Below are positions 48,842 through 60,267 of a stretch of DNA of 64,000 nucleotides, piece by piece (within the stretch, counting starts at the first letter, position 1; every line of letters starts with the position of its first letter). The notes below the pieces were generated by a model. It ran no database searches and was not told the origin of the DNA. It saw only the letters and a program-made list of their open reading frames with translations. A program made the translations under genes and the position numbers. The stretch covers positions 4,326,831 through 4,390,830 of the forward strand of contig NC_033628.1 of assembly GCF_001540865.1 (NCBI RefSeq), read 5' to 3'. The DNA comes from Ananas comosus. Taxonomy: Eukaryota; Streptophyta; Magnoliopsida; Poales; Bromeliaceae.

Positions 48842-51800
48842 TATGTTTTCAAATAGTATTAGGTTCTATTCAAGGATTAAAGTGTTGCTCTGTGCCATAT
48901 GGCACGGGGCGGCACGTACCGTGTCCCCAATAAAGGACCCCCTAGTGTTGCGATACCCACTGATCCAGCAGACATCGAGGCACAGTATGATGTCGGCTAT
49001 TTTTTTCATCTGTTGTGGGTTTTTTCAAATCCGATCCGATCTATACCACGGGGCCCCCCAAGCCCTCAGCCCATCCCCAAGCCCTCTGCTTCTACTACTG
49101 ACATCTACTTTTTCTTCACAAATTATTTTTAAAAAATTTATCGCACCGCGAAGCTTTTGGCAAATCATGGCATAAAATTGAACTCGATAACCAAATTTCG
49201 AGACACATCTAACATAAAATTCTATTTTTAGAGCTAGAAGATTGAAAACACTAATAAATTTAAAAGCAAAATTAAATTAATTGATATTTAAATTTATTTA
49301 ATTTATTTGTCATATAATTTATTGCTAAATTTGTTTGGATATGTCTAATAAATGTTTATGATCCACTGCGACGATCTATGCGGAATTAAACAATCATCTC
49401 TCTGTAAAGAAGTAAATTTATATAATTATTGTACTTATGAATTTTATTATTGTATTTTAATTTTTATCCTATATAAGGTATAGTTGTACTTTACAGATAA
49501 AAAAGCTTATCAGTATGTTAATTGTGAGTATACTAAGCTAACATAGTCAATATTTATAATTATTTGATTAAATCTTTCAAAATTATATTATAAGAGTTTA
49601 TTGGAATAAAAAAAACTAAAATAAGTGCGTGCCAAAACATGCCATTAGGAGGTCGTGCGTATCAATCGGCATGCTTGCGTGCCAAGTATTGGCATGGAAG
49701 CATGCATGTGCTGTACCGTGCTAGGCAAACAACGGTACGCCTCCGTACCACTATACTTTAATCCTTGGTTCTATTATACAAATATTAACAATAGAAAATA
49801 TGCTAACACTTTAATAAAAGTAGGAGAAAAAAAAAAAGCCATCCTCTATGGCCCTTGTTGGTTAGTACTTGGGTGGCAAATTAGATAAAAAGGAGAAGCT
49901 AAACCAGAAAAGTCTAAACCATAAATTAATGAGGAATGCTTCAATACACCAGATAAAATAAATCTAACCGTTCATATTTTAAGGGCGAGATTGACTTTTG
50001 CGTAGTGGTTACCTGCTCAACAGGTTACCATTCGTAAGGATAATATGGAAAAAAATATACAAACTAATTACCAAATTTGATCAACCTTATACAAATATTT
50101 GTTTCCTTGTTTAATTTTGTTATTTACCAAATTAGATAGTGCTAATTTGATAAGTAATAAACGTTTATAAATTGAATTTAAAATTCAATTTGAGCTTAAA
50201 CTTTATAATTGTGTACATTAAATTCAAATTTAATTTTAATTTTTATTTTCAGAATGAAAAAATTTATGTTTAAATGAATAGTATATTTCAATTCAAATTG
50301 TTACTTTAATATATTAAAATGACACGAAATTTCAAATATATTAATTTAATTTAAATTATAAATTATGCTGTATTTATAAACATAACTTTTATTTTTTATT
50401 TAAATTAAAGGCTTTTATTTTTAAAATTAAATTAAAATTGCTCATTCGATAGTAAAAACAACATTAAAGTTTAAAAATATTGATTAAAATTAAATTTTAA
50501 ATTTAGATTTAATTTATATTATAGTTAAAAAAATAAAATTTGTTAACTATTTAAACTAAATGATTCTAAAGCAAAAAAGGAAAAGAGGTGCGGCAAGGAA
50601 GAAAAAATCGCGGCCTACGTGTAGGAAAATATCGCGGTCCACGAGGCTACACTCAGCCTCGTGGACTGTGTGGAGTGAGAGGTCCATGGTGGACATCTCG
50701 CTCCACTCCCCCTTTTTGTGTGTGTGTGTGTTGTGTGTGTGTGTATATATATATATATATCCAATTTTATTTTTATATTTTATAAGAATTATAATTATTT
50801 ATGCATGATAATAGCATAAACCTAAAAAAAATTTAATTAAATAAACGAATTTTTATTCCGAATTTTTAAATGATAAACGTAAAATTTTCGTATAAATCGC
50901 GTATACGAATTATTGGCGAATCTAATTTTTAAACCGTATTTTTCAACGAACTTAAAAATTAAGATACGAATTTTATTCGTATTTTATCCGTATCGAATTT
51001 TTATCGTATTCGAATTAACTAACTATGGTTTAAAGACATGAGGTTTAATTTAGGAAAGGTAATAATACAAAGATGGAATATTGGAGGATAAGAATGAAGG
51101 AAGGTGGAATATTCTAAATTTACAAAAATGGCATGTTATTAGGATGAAAATTTACCAAAATGCCCTCATTGCAAACTCCATGTAATAAAAAAAAATTTTG
51201 CCCTTATTAAAGTGGTGACCGGTACCTATACCCCCAAGTGCCGGTCACCCTCTATTAATAGGTCTATCGTTACCGTCCATTTAAAGAATTTTAATGGTTG
51301 AGATTTGTTCGGTGCATAGGAGCATTGCTCTAAATTAATACTATGTAGAGATAGAGTGAGAGAAAGCGCCTTCCACCATCCAAGAAAGTAAATTTTTTTT
51401 AAATATATAACGAATTGAAGAGAGATTAGCATTCCCCCTGCTCTTTTTTTTTTAATTTCTAGTGGGTTAGGATGTGTGCTTTTCAAAAAATTTTAAGTTT
51501 CGATCATTTTAGACTAAAAAAGAAACTGCCAGCATCCCTCTGTATCCCGCCCCATATCCTCCCCTACAACCCCGTATATGAGTTGTATCGGATTTTTTTT
51601 TATTTTAAAAATTTTGGATATTCCAATCTTATATAGGACACTTATCCGGCGCACATTCGTGTCCAATACATATCCAACTACATAAGTATTGAAGTATCCG
51701 TGTTTCATAGGTTTCAACTGGTTGACCGAACTTACCCGACACAAGTAGAGAGAGCAAAATGAAATCCATTGGACCCCCCCTTTTGTGTACAAATTATAAT

Positions 51801-53222
51801 CAAGAAAAGAGTACAATAAGGTAAACAAAAAGGCCTGATACTTTCTTTCTTAATCATACCTTGACCCGGTCAGTTCCAGCATTAATAGTACAATTAAACA
51901 TAGGGACCCTAAAGTCCAATCCAACGCCACGCTAACATCGACCATATCACAATTGTTGACGTGCAAGTATTCATCACTTCAATAACTTAAAAAACTGATG
52001 CAATGCAATAAAGCCTCTTAAAATAAAAATGCCTCTTCAGAATTGAGAAGAACAGCACAACAAACAAACAAACAAACAAACAATTGAGGCACAATCAATG
52101 GCAAGAAGCAAATTAGTTCATCATATATGATGATTGAGGAAGAGAAGAGATTATTAAAATTAAAATCCAGCGGCGAAATATGATTAGTACCTGAACGACG
52201 TCGGCGTCGGGGAACTTCTTGGAGACCTCGCCCATGACCTCCTTGCCGAGCGGCGCGGCGCCGGAGCCGATGAATTTGAGCGAGCTGAGGTCGTACTTCC
52301 CGGCCCGGCCGAGCTTGGCGAGGGCGATCATGACGGGGGGCACGCAGAAGAGGTGCGTCACGCGGAAGCGCTCCACGGCGCGCATGACGGCGTCCATGTC
52401 GAAGCGCGCCATGGCGACGACGGTGTTCCCCCGCGCGAGCTGCGCCAAGGTGATGATGGAGAGGCCGAAGATGTGGAACATGGGGAGGAAGCAGAGGAAG
52501 GCGTTGGGGCCCTCGCCCCTGGCGTCCTGGTCGGCGGCGGCCATGACGGCGGCGGAGATGAAGTTGCGGTGGGTGAGCACGACGCCCTTGCTGGCCCCGG
52601 TGGTGCCGGACGAGTAGAGGAGCGCCGCCGTGTCCGACTGCTTGATCGGGGGCGGGGAGAAGTCCGACTCGGAGAAGCCGGCGACCAGGTCGGAGTAGTA
52701 GTAGCAGACGGCCGGGGCGTCCTTTTCGGGGGGCGGCCGGAGACGGGAGGGGGAGGGGGAGTCGAGGAGGACGGTGGGGAGGCGGAGCGGGGCGACCTTG
52801 GGCCAGAGGTCGGGGACGGTGATGGCGAGGCGGCAGCGGGAGTCGAGGGCCTGCTTGGAGATCTCGGGGAGGGTGTAGAGGGGGTTGACGGTGGTGGGGA
52901 CGGCGCCGAGGGAGACGAGGGCGAGGAAGGAGACGGGGAAGAGGAGGGAGTTGGGGGCGAGGAGGAGGACGACGTCGCCCTTCGACACGCCCAGCCGGGA
53001 GGACAGGGCGGCGGCGGCGGAGCAGACGGCGGAGCGGAGGGCGCCGAAGGTGAGCGAGTCACCCGAGGAGGCGTCGGCCAGGGCCACCCGCTCCGGGAAG
53101 GCGGCCGGCCGGCGGAACAGGAAGCCGAACATCGAGAGGTCCGGATCCGATGGGAAGGCCGCCGCCGGCCGTAGCGACCTGTACACGCCGTCGGCGCCAG
53201 AGTAGCCGGACGGATCCGCCAT
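42618..53222 (-). CDS. 4CLL: 4-coumarate:CoA ligase-like acyl-CoA synthetase, peroxisomal (6 exons)
   Basis: Exons (in transcription order) 53222-52191, 47047-46855, 45036-44894, 44276-44209, 44105-44003 and 42731-42618 are all GT-AG, in phase, 1653 bp, 550 residues. ANL superfamily enzyme: it adenylates a carboxylic acid and transfers it to CoA. AMP-binding box [21 protein letters not shown] is at residues 201-220; [11 protein letters not shown] follows; GYGMTETCG opens exon 2; HTGDLGYFD and [20 protein letters not shown] are in exons 3-4; the catalytic Lys region [13 protein letters not shown] is in exon 6. The C-terminal SKL is a peroxisomal targeting signal, so an OPC-8:0/fatty-acyl or aromatic acid ligase of the 4CL-like group is more likely than cytosolic lignin 4CL. 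The substrate cannot be read from sequence. Confidence 0.95.
42732..44002 (-). other. Ligase intron 5
   Basis: No element recognised; 42732-42870 is part of the segment duplicated at 34932-35066. Confidence 0.55.
44003..44105 (-). CDS. 4CLL: 4CL-like exon 5
   Basis: [20 protein letters not shown] then [14 protein letters not shown], part of the mobile C-terminal domain. Acceptor ATTCAG, donor GTAATA. Confidence 0.93.
44209..44276 (-). CDS. 4CLL: 4CL-like exon 4
   Basis: 68 bp encoding [20 protein letters not shown] and VIP; acceptor TGGTAG, donor GTAAGT. Confidence 0.93.
44894..45036 (-). CDS. 4CLL: 4CL-like exon 3
   Basis: [43 protein letters not shown]: end of the large domain and hinge. 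Acceptor TATCAG, donor GTAACC. Confidence 0.94.
45037..46854 (-). other. Ligase intron 2
   Basis: AT-rich, nothing recognised. A single N at 44356 lies in the next intron downstream. Confidence 0.55.
46855..47047 (-). CDS. 4CLL: 4CL-like exon 2
   Basis: [20 protein letters not shown] to the [12 protein letters not shown] motif (4CL box II). Acceptor AATCAG, donor GTAGAG, phase 1 at the end. Confidence 0.94.
48798..48838. repeat. (TA)n microsatellite
   Basis: About 20 TA units inside the hAT-type element. Confidence 0.95.
48871..49767. mobile_element. Non-autonomous hAT element, GGCAC-rich family, copy 3
   Basis: 897 bp; ends caaggattaaagtg and ctttaatccttg; perfect 8-bp duplication gttctatt (48863-48870 and 49768-49775). 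GGCAC/GTGCC words cluster at both ends and the core is AT-rich. Best-preserved flanks of the three copies. Confidence 0.92.
49931..51331. mobile_element. hAT-type MITE in ligase intron 1
   Basis: Left arm gaggaatgcttcaatacacc and inverted right arm agagcaatgctcctatgcac are related over about 50 bp; flanked by a perfect 8-bp duplication aaattaat (49923-49930 and 51332-51339). It holds (TG)n(TA)n near 50716-50760 and, at 50825-51028, a fragment related to the element at 60268-61268. Confidence 0.78.
50716..50760. repeat. (TG)n/(TA)n microsatellite
   Basis: TG run followed by TA run. Confidence 0.9.
52191..53222 (-). CDS. 4CLL: 4CL-like exon 1
   Basis: 344 codons, very GC-rich, ending DVVQ with donor GTACTAATC. 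Holds the N-terminal domain and AMP-binding P-loop. Large overlapping frames on both strands here are by-products of the GC-rich composition. Confidence 0.95.
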
Positions 53223-53920
53223 TTCCCCTGCTTATCTTAATAAAATTGTGGTGACTTCGGCTCCGCGTGTGGAGTATTTATAGTTGTAGTAGTAGTAGTA
53301 GTGGGATCTCCGAAAACACGGAAACTATCGGCTACACATGATGGTGTTACAAGGGCATCTCACCACCACGAGAAATAAGTCAGTGGTATTATTAGACTTT
53401 CGACTTTGATGAAAGAATGCGTAGTTAGAATAATGATAGTGTTTTAAGTATATGGTTGGTTAAATAGTATTACGAATGAAAATAATCAAAAAAGTAAATA
53501 TAATGATGAAAAACTTAATAGCACTAGTTGTTTAGTATTATTAGAAGCACCACAGCAGGACTATATATATTTCGGCTTTGGTACTTTTAAAAGCACATTT
53601 AAAATCATCAAGTACTCAGTTGTTGTAAGTTTTACACTGTTATATATATATATATTTTATCAATTTTATTTTTTAGATCATTCCATTCCACCAATCACTT
53701 ACTAAATCTTTAAAGGGACCACTATTATCCAAACACTTTAAATTTTTATCCAAAGTTGGAAAAATTCATTAGCACCAATAAAATGTTAATTTTAAAGTAT
53801 AGCAACTAAGTTCTATGTATAGAATCCGGCGATGCTGCTTTTATAAGCACTATACAGGATTCTATATATTTATAGAGAGAGAGAGAGAGGTCCCTCAATT
53901 TCTAATTTTTAAAAACTAGN
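53223..53920. other. Upstream of the ligase gene to the rDNA seam
   Basis: Promoter region and AT-rich DNA, ending in a (GA)n run (about 53875-53890) and a single N at 53920 that marks the edge of the reversed rDNA block. Confidence 0.6.
53275..53282 (-). promoter_or_regulatory. TATA box of the 4CL-like gene
   Basis: TATAAATA on the - strand, about 53 bp upstream of the ATG at 53222, in good sequence context (CTATAAATACTCC). An AGT trinucleotide run sits just upstream. Confidence 0.65.
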
Positions 53921-54435
53921 CCGCGCCGGGCGTTGCCAGGCGCGGGGCTCGGCTCGCCGCCTGGCCGAGCGCGGCAAGGCGTAGGCCGGCCCCGCGTAGC
54001 GGCCGGGGGTAGGCGAAGGGAGGGCCGTTAAAGTTCGTGAGAAACTGAGAGAAAAGTTTCAGGAAAAGTAGAAAGGGAGCGCCATGAACAAGCGATAGCC
54101 AGAGAGCGGGCATAAATCGGAACCTGCCTCAAATGGCGGGCTAACCCCGACGTAAGGGTTTGTTGGGCTGAGCGGCTGTCGCGGAGCACCACGCCGTCCC
54201 AGGCCCGGCCTGCCCCGAGAGTGGGAGGGGCCGCGGGGAAAGGTCCCCTGAACCCGGGCCAGGCGGCGACTCCTGCGAAGAGGTCTGATGTTAAGCCTGC
54301 CGCGCCGGCGGGCTAAGAGTTCGACCCGACAAGGGCCAAGCGAGCGGCAATGATCCCCTTAGGAGCATTCAAAGAAGAGGAGGCGAATAACTATACGAAT
54401 TTGAGTCGCCCACCGGGGCGGACTGGACCCCAGCG
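53921..54435. rRNA. 25S rRNA 5' part, written in reverse (not complemented)
   Basis: Read from 54435 leftwards it gives GCGACCCCAGGTCAGG, CCCGCTGAGTTTAAGC and, later, CGAGAGACCGATAGCGAACA, AAGTACCGCGAGGGAAAG: the canonical 25S 5' end. Neither the + strand nor its complement read 5' to 3' gives this. About 515 nt; the sequence continues at 57675. Confidence 0.95.
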
Positions 54436-54699
54436 CCAGGCTACGCCGGGCGGGAAAAGAAAATGTAGCATTTCCCCCTCCGCGCGCGAGCCCCACCCCC
54501 AGGAGAGCCCCCGGCAAGCGGCGACCCCGGCCTCCGTGCCGCGAGCCGAGCGCCAGCGCAGGTGGTGAGCGGCACGGGCCGGGCGCGCCCGCCGGGCGAG
54601 AAGCCGGGCGGCGCGGCCTCCGCGCCCCCCGGTCAGAGGCGCAGGCGCCGCGGGCGAGGCGGCAAGCCCGCCCGCCCCGCGCCTCGCAGCGCTACGCAC
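54436..54699. other. ITS2, reversed
   Basis: 264 bp of GC-rich spacer between the reversed 5.8S and 25S segments; placed by its neighbours. Confidence 0.88.
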
Positions 54700-54855
54700 T
54701 GCGGGTCCGTCCGCACGGGAGCCGGCCTGCCGGAGCCCGCGTTGAACGCAAGTTTCTGATCTACCAAGCGCCCTAAGACGTTAAGTGTGGTCCATAGCGT
54801 AAAGCGATGCAAGAAGTAGCTACGCTCTCGGCTCTATAGGCAACGGCTCTCAGCA
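54700..54855. rRNA. 5.8S rRNA, reversed (not complemented)
   Basis: Right to left: ACGACTCTCGGCAACGGATA, ATCTCGGCTCTCGCATCGAT, GAATTGCAGAATCCCGCGAA, TTTGAACGCAAGTTGC. One oddity: the normally invariant CATCGAGTCTTTG reads CATCTAGTCTTTG. Confidence 0.95.
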
Positions 54856-55120
54856 ATCCACAATGGAAAATGCCAGCCGGCGCCCCGCCGGGCGGCGCGC
54901 TGCGCGCGCCGGCGGGGCGAAGGAAGCAAGCACAACGAACTGCGCTTTTCGGCGCGGCCCCAAAAGCAGGCAGGAGGAGGCGGCGGCCTGCCGCCCCCCC
55001 CTCCCCCGCCCCGCGGGCGGGGGGAGGCCGCCGGCTCCTCTCCAGGAGCCGGGGGCTCTCCTCCCCCGCGCGGGCTGCCAAGCCAGTGCCCACGCGCCCA
55101 GCAGGAAGCGCCCCAGAGCT
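54856..55120. other. ITS1, reversed
   Basis: 265-bp GC-rich spacer between reversed 18S and 5.8S. Confidence 0.88.
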
Positions 55121-56929
55121 GTTACTAGGAAGGCGTCCAAGTGGATGCCTTTGGAACAATGCTGAAGAGGAAGGAGATTTACTATTCCAAGTCACCTGAA
55201 GAGCGCTGCAGCGCTCGCCGCTTGGCGGGCGCAGCGGCGCTAGGCTTGTGAAGTGGCCTGGTAAGTTAGCCATCCTCGCTGCCCGCCACACATGTTTCCC
55301 GTCCCTGCATCAGTTGCGCTCGACTACTGAGCGCGAATGATCCGTAAGGAGCAACTTCTGGTTGTTAACGTTACTAGATAGGGGTAGTGCTACTTTAAAG
55401 GGTTCTAATGGGCCCGGACAGCCGGTTCCGATATCTGAGCAACTTATGTAGTCACATCGCGCGCACGCCGGGTCTTGTAGATTCCCGTAGTGTCTGGACA
55501 ATAACGGAGTTTGAAGGCACCGGACTCGCCGGTATCAGGGAGATTCTTCGAGCGGCGCCTCCCTACGGAGGCGCATCGATCAATCGTCCGACTCCAGAGC
55601 AAGCAATTGCCTTAATTGGTCTGTTTAGCGAGGTGGTTGATTCTTGCCGGTACGTGGTGGTGGGTATCTTAGTTCTTTCTCGAGAGTCAGACAGTTAGGA
55701 ACGATACAGGCCTGGACCATTCAAAGGGGCACAACTCAGTTTAATTCGGCGTCCGAGGTGCGGACCACCACGGGAAGGCAGTTAAGGAAATTCAAAGTCG
55801 GAACGCTGGTATGAGGGGGGCCTTGGGTTTCTGAAACTAAAGAGTATTCCACGGCCGCCTCAGGACTTTCGTTGTAGGCGGCTAGGGATCAGCCGTAGCA
55901 AATACCAACTCTGATCCTGCCATAGACTAGCAGAAGCTCGGGGGTTGAAAGCAAGAACTAATTACTTTTGTAGGAACCGTTTACGAAAGCGTCACCAAGC
56001 AGAAAGTATTTAGGTTCTTAAAGTGGAGACTGATACTTTATGCTTACGGGGGCTGACAGGGACAATTAGTAATGAGGCTAGGGCTTCCGGTTGTGTTATC
56101 CTGGCCTTAGGATACTACAATAGGGTACGATTACATATGTCTCGCACCCGAACGAAACTCGTGAGATTAAAGAAGTTTCATTGCCGCGGCCTCCGTGCTG
56201 GGCCGGTCAATTCCGGCCCTCGCGTAGCGGCCGTCTTCCCAGCCCCGGCAGCCACGTGTGGGCCCCCGCCTGGCCGCCTGGGCCGGGTTCCAGGTTGATG
56301 CTCGAAAAATTGACGTTGTTGAATTTATATGCGATAACCTCGACCTTAATGGCGCCGACGACCGTGGTCTGAACGGGAGGTTACCTAGGAGCAATTCCCT
56401 AAATCTAACATGAGTAAGGTTAATGGTCTGGGCTTCCCGGGCCATAACAATAAATAACAGTGATGGAGGGGCACAGTCCTAACCCATTAAACGCGCGGAC
56501 GACGGAAGGAACCTACACCATCGGCAAAGAGTCCGAGGGAGAGGCCTTAGCTTGGGATTAAGAGGCAGTGGGCAGTGGTGGTACCATCCGGGGATAGGAT
56601 GGTAGCTTTCAACTATCCCGTCTTTAAACTTACTACGCAGCGGCCGTGCTTCCGGCACGCTAGGCAGCTCAATAGTACTTAGTAGCCAAGCGCCCCGCTC
56701 GGGCGCAGCCGGAAAATAGATTATTTACGCAGGGAAGGCCTTCAGCCCCAAACAACGTGCATAATCGAGATCTTAATGATGCCAATAGGCTCATCGTCCA
56801 TGGTAGTTTGTTTGATATTGACTAAATTACTCGGTAAGCGTCAAAGTGTCAGACTTAATCAAGTATGAATGTGTACGTACCGAATTAGAAACTCTGTTCG
56901 TATACTGATGACCGTCCTAGTTGGTCCAT
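55121..56929. rRNA. 18S rRNA, complete, reversed (not complemented)
   Basis: Read from 56929 to 55121 it begins TACCTGGTTGATCCTGCCAG, contains GACGATCAGATACCGTCCTA and ends GAACCTGCGGAAGGATCATTG (last 20 quoted bases at 55121-55141). Length 1809, normal for plants. On the + strand as given the order of bases is backwards, and the - strand gives the complement of a backwards gene, so neither strand encodes rRNA. Confidence 0.96.
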
Positions 56930-57674
56930 CGCGCAGGAGGCGCTGCGGCCGCGGCGGCGGCCCCGCCGCCCGGCCGGCAGCAGAGCTGCTCCCGCCGAAT
57001 GCTTCTGGCTGGCTCCAGGCCCGGCCCCCGGCTTCAGGGGCCTCGGGCGTCGTAGGCGGCGTAGGCTCTCGCGAGCGCCCTGCAGCCTTCGGCCCGGCCG
57101 TGCCCCCGGGCTCAACGTCCCGGCGCGGCAGGCCCCCGCGGGCTGCGAGCCGGCGGGCTCGCCCGCCTGACCGCGCACGCAGCGCAGCCGAAGGGCGTCC
57201 TGGCCCATCTACCGTGTCCGTTGCGCGCGGCGAGCTTCCGGGCTTTCCGCGCTTGCTCGCTTCCCTGACTCCCCTGCCGGCGGGGCCGCCAGCCGACGCG
57301 CCTCCGTCCCTCGGGCGCCCCGCGTGCTTAGGCTCTGACGAGTGCACGGCTGTGCCGGCGCAGGCCCAGCGGCGGGCGTGCGGGCGGGCGCGGCGCGGCC
57401 TGGCCCTCCGGGTCTGTGCTCCGAAAGCCCCCCAGCTACGCCCTGCCGTTGGTCGCCTCCAGGCGGCTCGTGCTTTCCCATGCTCCCTCCTGCCAAGCCC
57501 TGAACCCGCTCCCCTCGCGGCGGCAGCCCGCGTCGGCGTGCCGCGACCCGCTCGCCCCGCGCGCGGACGTTCCGGGTCACGCGCGCGCGCGTGACGGTGG
57601 CGCGGTCCGCGTCCCCGCGCCGCGAGACGTCGCGTCGGGCCCGCGGCGCGCCCCGGCCCCGCGAGACGCCCGCG
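56930..57674. other. External transcribed spacer, probably reversed
   Basis: GC-rich 745 bp next to the 18S 5' end. Its polarity cannot be proved by conserved sequence; it is inferred from the perfect 25S rejoining when 53921-57674 is turned round. Long open frames here come from composition. Confidence 0.65.
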
Positions 57675-57890
57675 GGCGGCCTAAGCCCGGGCGGTCGATC
57701 CCGCCTCGGAGACCGCCGCCGGCGCGGCCGGGGAAGCGGCGCGCGCCGCCACGGCGCGCCCCCTCCGGGGGGCGCCAGCGCGCCCAGGCACCGGCCCGCG
57801 GGCTCCCCATCCGACCCGTCTTGAAACACGGACCAAGGAATCTGACATGCGTGCGAGTCGACGGGCGCGAAAACCCGGGAGGTGCAAAAC
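57675..57890 (+). rRNA. 25S rRNA continuation, normal orientation
   Basis: Reads forward ggcggcctaagcccggg and later gggctccccatccgacccgt, cttgaaacacggaccaagga, gtgcgagtcgacggg: the 25S sequence directly following what is at 53921. Similarity fades after about 57885, so the 25S is cut there. Confidence 0.93.
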
Positions 57891-58879
57891 CAGAGGTAGT
57901 CTTAATCAAACTAATAAAAAAAAATTGAGGCTCGTTGACGGAGGCCCATGCATTTCTACCGATGTTATAATAAAGATCTAATTTAGCTCATTGGATGTAT
58001 TCAATAATATTCAATACTCAGATCATAAATATTATAAATTTTTAATAGTTATTTTACAAAAAAACAGAACAAAGTATATTGGTTCGATTTGCAATAGTGA
58101 TTTATACGATCATTTGATACTAAGTTTATAATTTCAGAAATATATAGCTTTTTTTACTGAATATTATAGTTCCTATTTTAATAATATTATATTCACAAAT
58201 AAATTTTATAATATTTTACAAATTAGTATAGACGGTGATATTTAATTGGTAGAGAAATATAAATTACGAGAAGATAAACATGTTTTATTATAATTTGAAA
58301 GTTGAAATTCAACAATTAGATTATACAGTTTGTAGAATATTATGAGAGTTATTTATAAGCAAAGCATTTTCTTTATATTATTTTTTTTTTTTCTATTTTG
58401 ACTATCAAATGTAAGCTGCGGTGTATGAAGTGTCCATATACACCGGGTGCACTATCAGTAGCTGCGAACCAGAGTGGTGGGACGGACGAGGGGATAACTA
58501 GAAGATAAGGGAGTATCTGCGACGAAGTGGGAAATGAGTGCAACTGTAAGCTGGACCCGGTGCATCCTTAGAACCCTCCGTAGGTCCACCAATCGGTGGG
58601 CCGATACCGCCAACTATCGTAACTTACACAACCGGTCTCCCAACTTTTGGCTAAATTTTGCTTGATAGCGGTGAATGGGTACGAATATACAAAATTTTAT
58701 TCAAATATATATCTAAACGAATCAGATGTATTTGATATTAAATAAATATAATTTCAGATACAAATATAGAAAATAAAAATTCAATAGATTTGAATTTAGA
58801 TATGAAATTTATCCTTACTTGATCCGAATCCGAACGTAATCCAAACCCGAATTGATTTTACATTATATATATATATATA
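57891..58879. other. AT-rich flank, no recognised feature
   Basis: Right flank of the rDNA fragment. No gene recognised. Confidence 0.5.
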
Positions 58880-58970
58880 GAGTCTGGCTACTATACTCTT
58901 ATGAGTATAGCAACTCTTGTACTCATAAGTTTTTGGCCGTTAAATCTACTCTTTAATCATTTTCACCCGT
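58880..58970 (+). mobile_element. MITE end, relative of 801-1341
   Basis: agtctggctactatactctt and gtactcataagt match the left end of the intron 1 MITE, again directly after a TA microsatellite. The matching right end was not found. Confidence 0.7.
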
Positions 58971-60259
58971 TAGATTATACTATTCAACCAACCACCCACT
59001 CAACCTTAGGGGGCCCACTATCAATTTAACCATAACTACTCTCATCCTAGCCGCATACTTTTTCTATATATATATATAATGTTTGACATTATATTTGAAT
59101 TTGTATTTTAAAAAATAGATTTAATGTAATATATTTTGAAATATGGTAACGAGAAAAAATTATTTTCGATTTGGGTTTTCATGTTCGAATTCGGGTTTCA
59201 AATATTTGGTCCGGTTTGAATTTGGATATGGACTTTTAAAATTCGTCGGATTCTGATTTTGGATTTGATAGTTAGGTTTGGGTTCGAATTTTTAAAAATT
59301 TGCTTCGAATCCAACCCGTTGACATCCCAATGCTTGATCCTTTAAAAAAGTGTGAAAGAAATAGTAATTTTAGATCGCTTGGAAGTAATTATTTAATTTA
59401 TAAAAATTTTAAGTTTAGGCCTCATATAATATAGCGTTTGACTTTTATTTTGTAATAAAATTTTATGTATCCAAAGGTGTAGCAGTAGACAAGTGAATTG
59501 CTAGCAATACTTTAATCCAAAGTTTTTATTTTGCAACAAAGAATAAAAATCTAAAAATAGTTTTTTTCCTAATTATTGTTTAATAAGTTGTCATTTAATT
59601 ATTTTAAAAGTTAACCAAATATAACAATGAAAGAAAATTTCTTTTAATACATTAAATTATATGAATTTGTGTTTAAAAAATTAAAACCGAGGCCTTACAA
59701 TTTAACTTCTTAATTTGTTTGATTTGATTTACTTTATGACTCTTAAAAATTTTCTGTATCCATAGTGCATCTACACAATCCTACACTGTACCTTAATATA
59801 TGTTTTGACTTATCTAATTATCAACCACCAATATTTAATTAATTACTAGTTTAGGAACTCGCGCGGTGCAGCGGATAGGCATTATTACAGCCTATTATTA
59901 TAATTTTTTTATCATACTTTTAATAGGATTAACAAATATATTTATTTGATATCCAATAGTTTTGAAATAAACTCAAAAGTTAACTTTATCTGTTTATTCA
60001 TCTATCAATGTGCATACATGTACATACATACTTTTTAACACATAAAAAAATAAACGAAGCACAATAGTTAACATGTATAAAATAAATAAGTATCTAATGA
60101 CGTAGCTAATGCATTAGTCTGGTCCACGACCAATTAAATATTACATAAATCAAACAATGCTATTATCTATACAAAACACTATAAACACTGTGTTCTGCAA
60201 GTGATATATAGAAGAAAAATCAAGAACTATCAACGCTTTCAAAGAGTAGGAAAAATCAA
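58971..60259. other. AT-rich stretch, no recognised feature
   Basis: No gene or well-bounded element recognised. Confidence 0.5.
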
Positions 60260-60267
60260 GAACTATC

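Larger units (their letters stand above)
48469..51710. mobile_element. Large hAT-type element in ligase intron 1, with nested insertions
   Basis: Starts ctatgttgcattgatacgg and ends acacggatac-type inverted sequence closing tttcatag; flanked by a perfect 8-bp duplication gtttcaac (48461-48468 and 51711-51718). Its inverted repeats are short and degenerate. It contains a (TA)n tract (48798-48838), the element 48871-49767 and the element 49931-51331. No transposase frame. Confidence 0.72.

Noticed and set aside
52353..53174. 273-codon plus-strand frame opposite ligase exon 1
   Set aside because: Low-complexity Gly/Glu translation, antisense to an exon with clear AMP-binding motifs.
53921..57674. 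Ordinary inversion of an rDNA unit
   Set aside because: An inversion gives the reverse complement; here complementing does not restore rRNA sequence, only plain reversal does.
56869..57928. Long GC-rich open frames over the rDNA block (up to 241 codons)
   Set aside because: They lie in spacer and reversed rRNA sequence; no protein family match; GC-rich DNA rarely contains stop codons.
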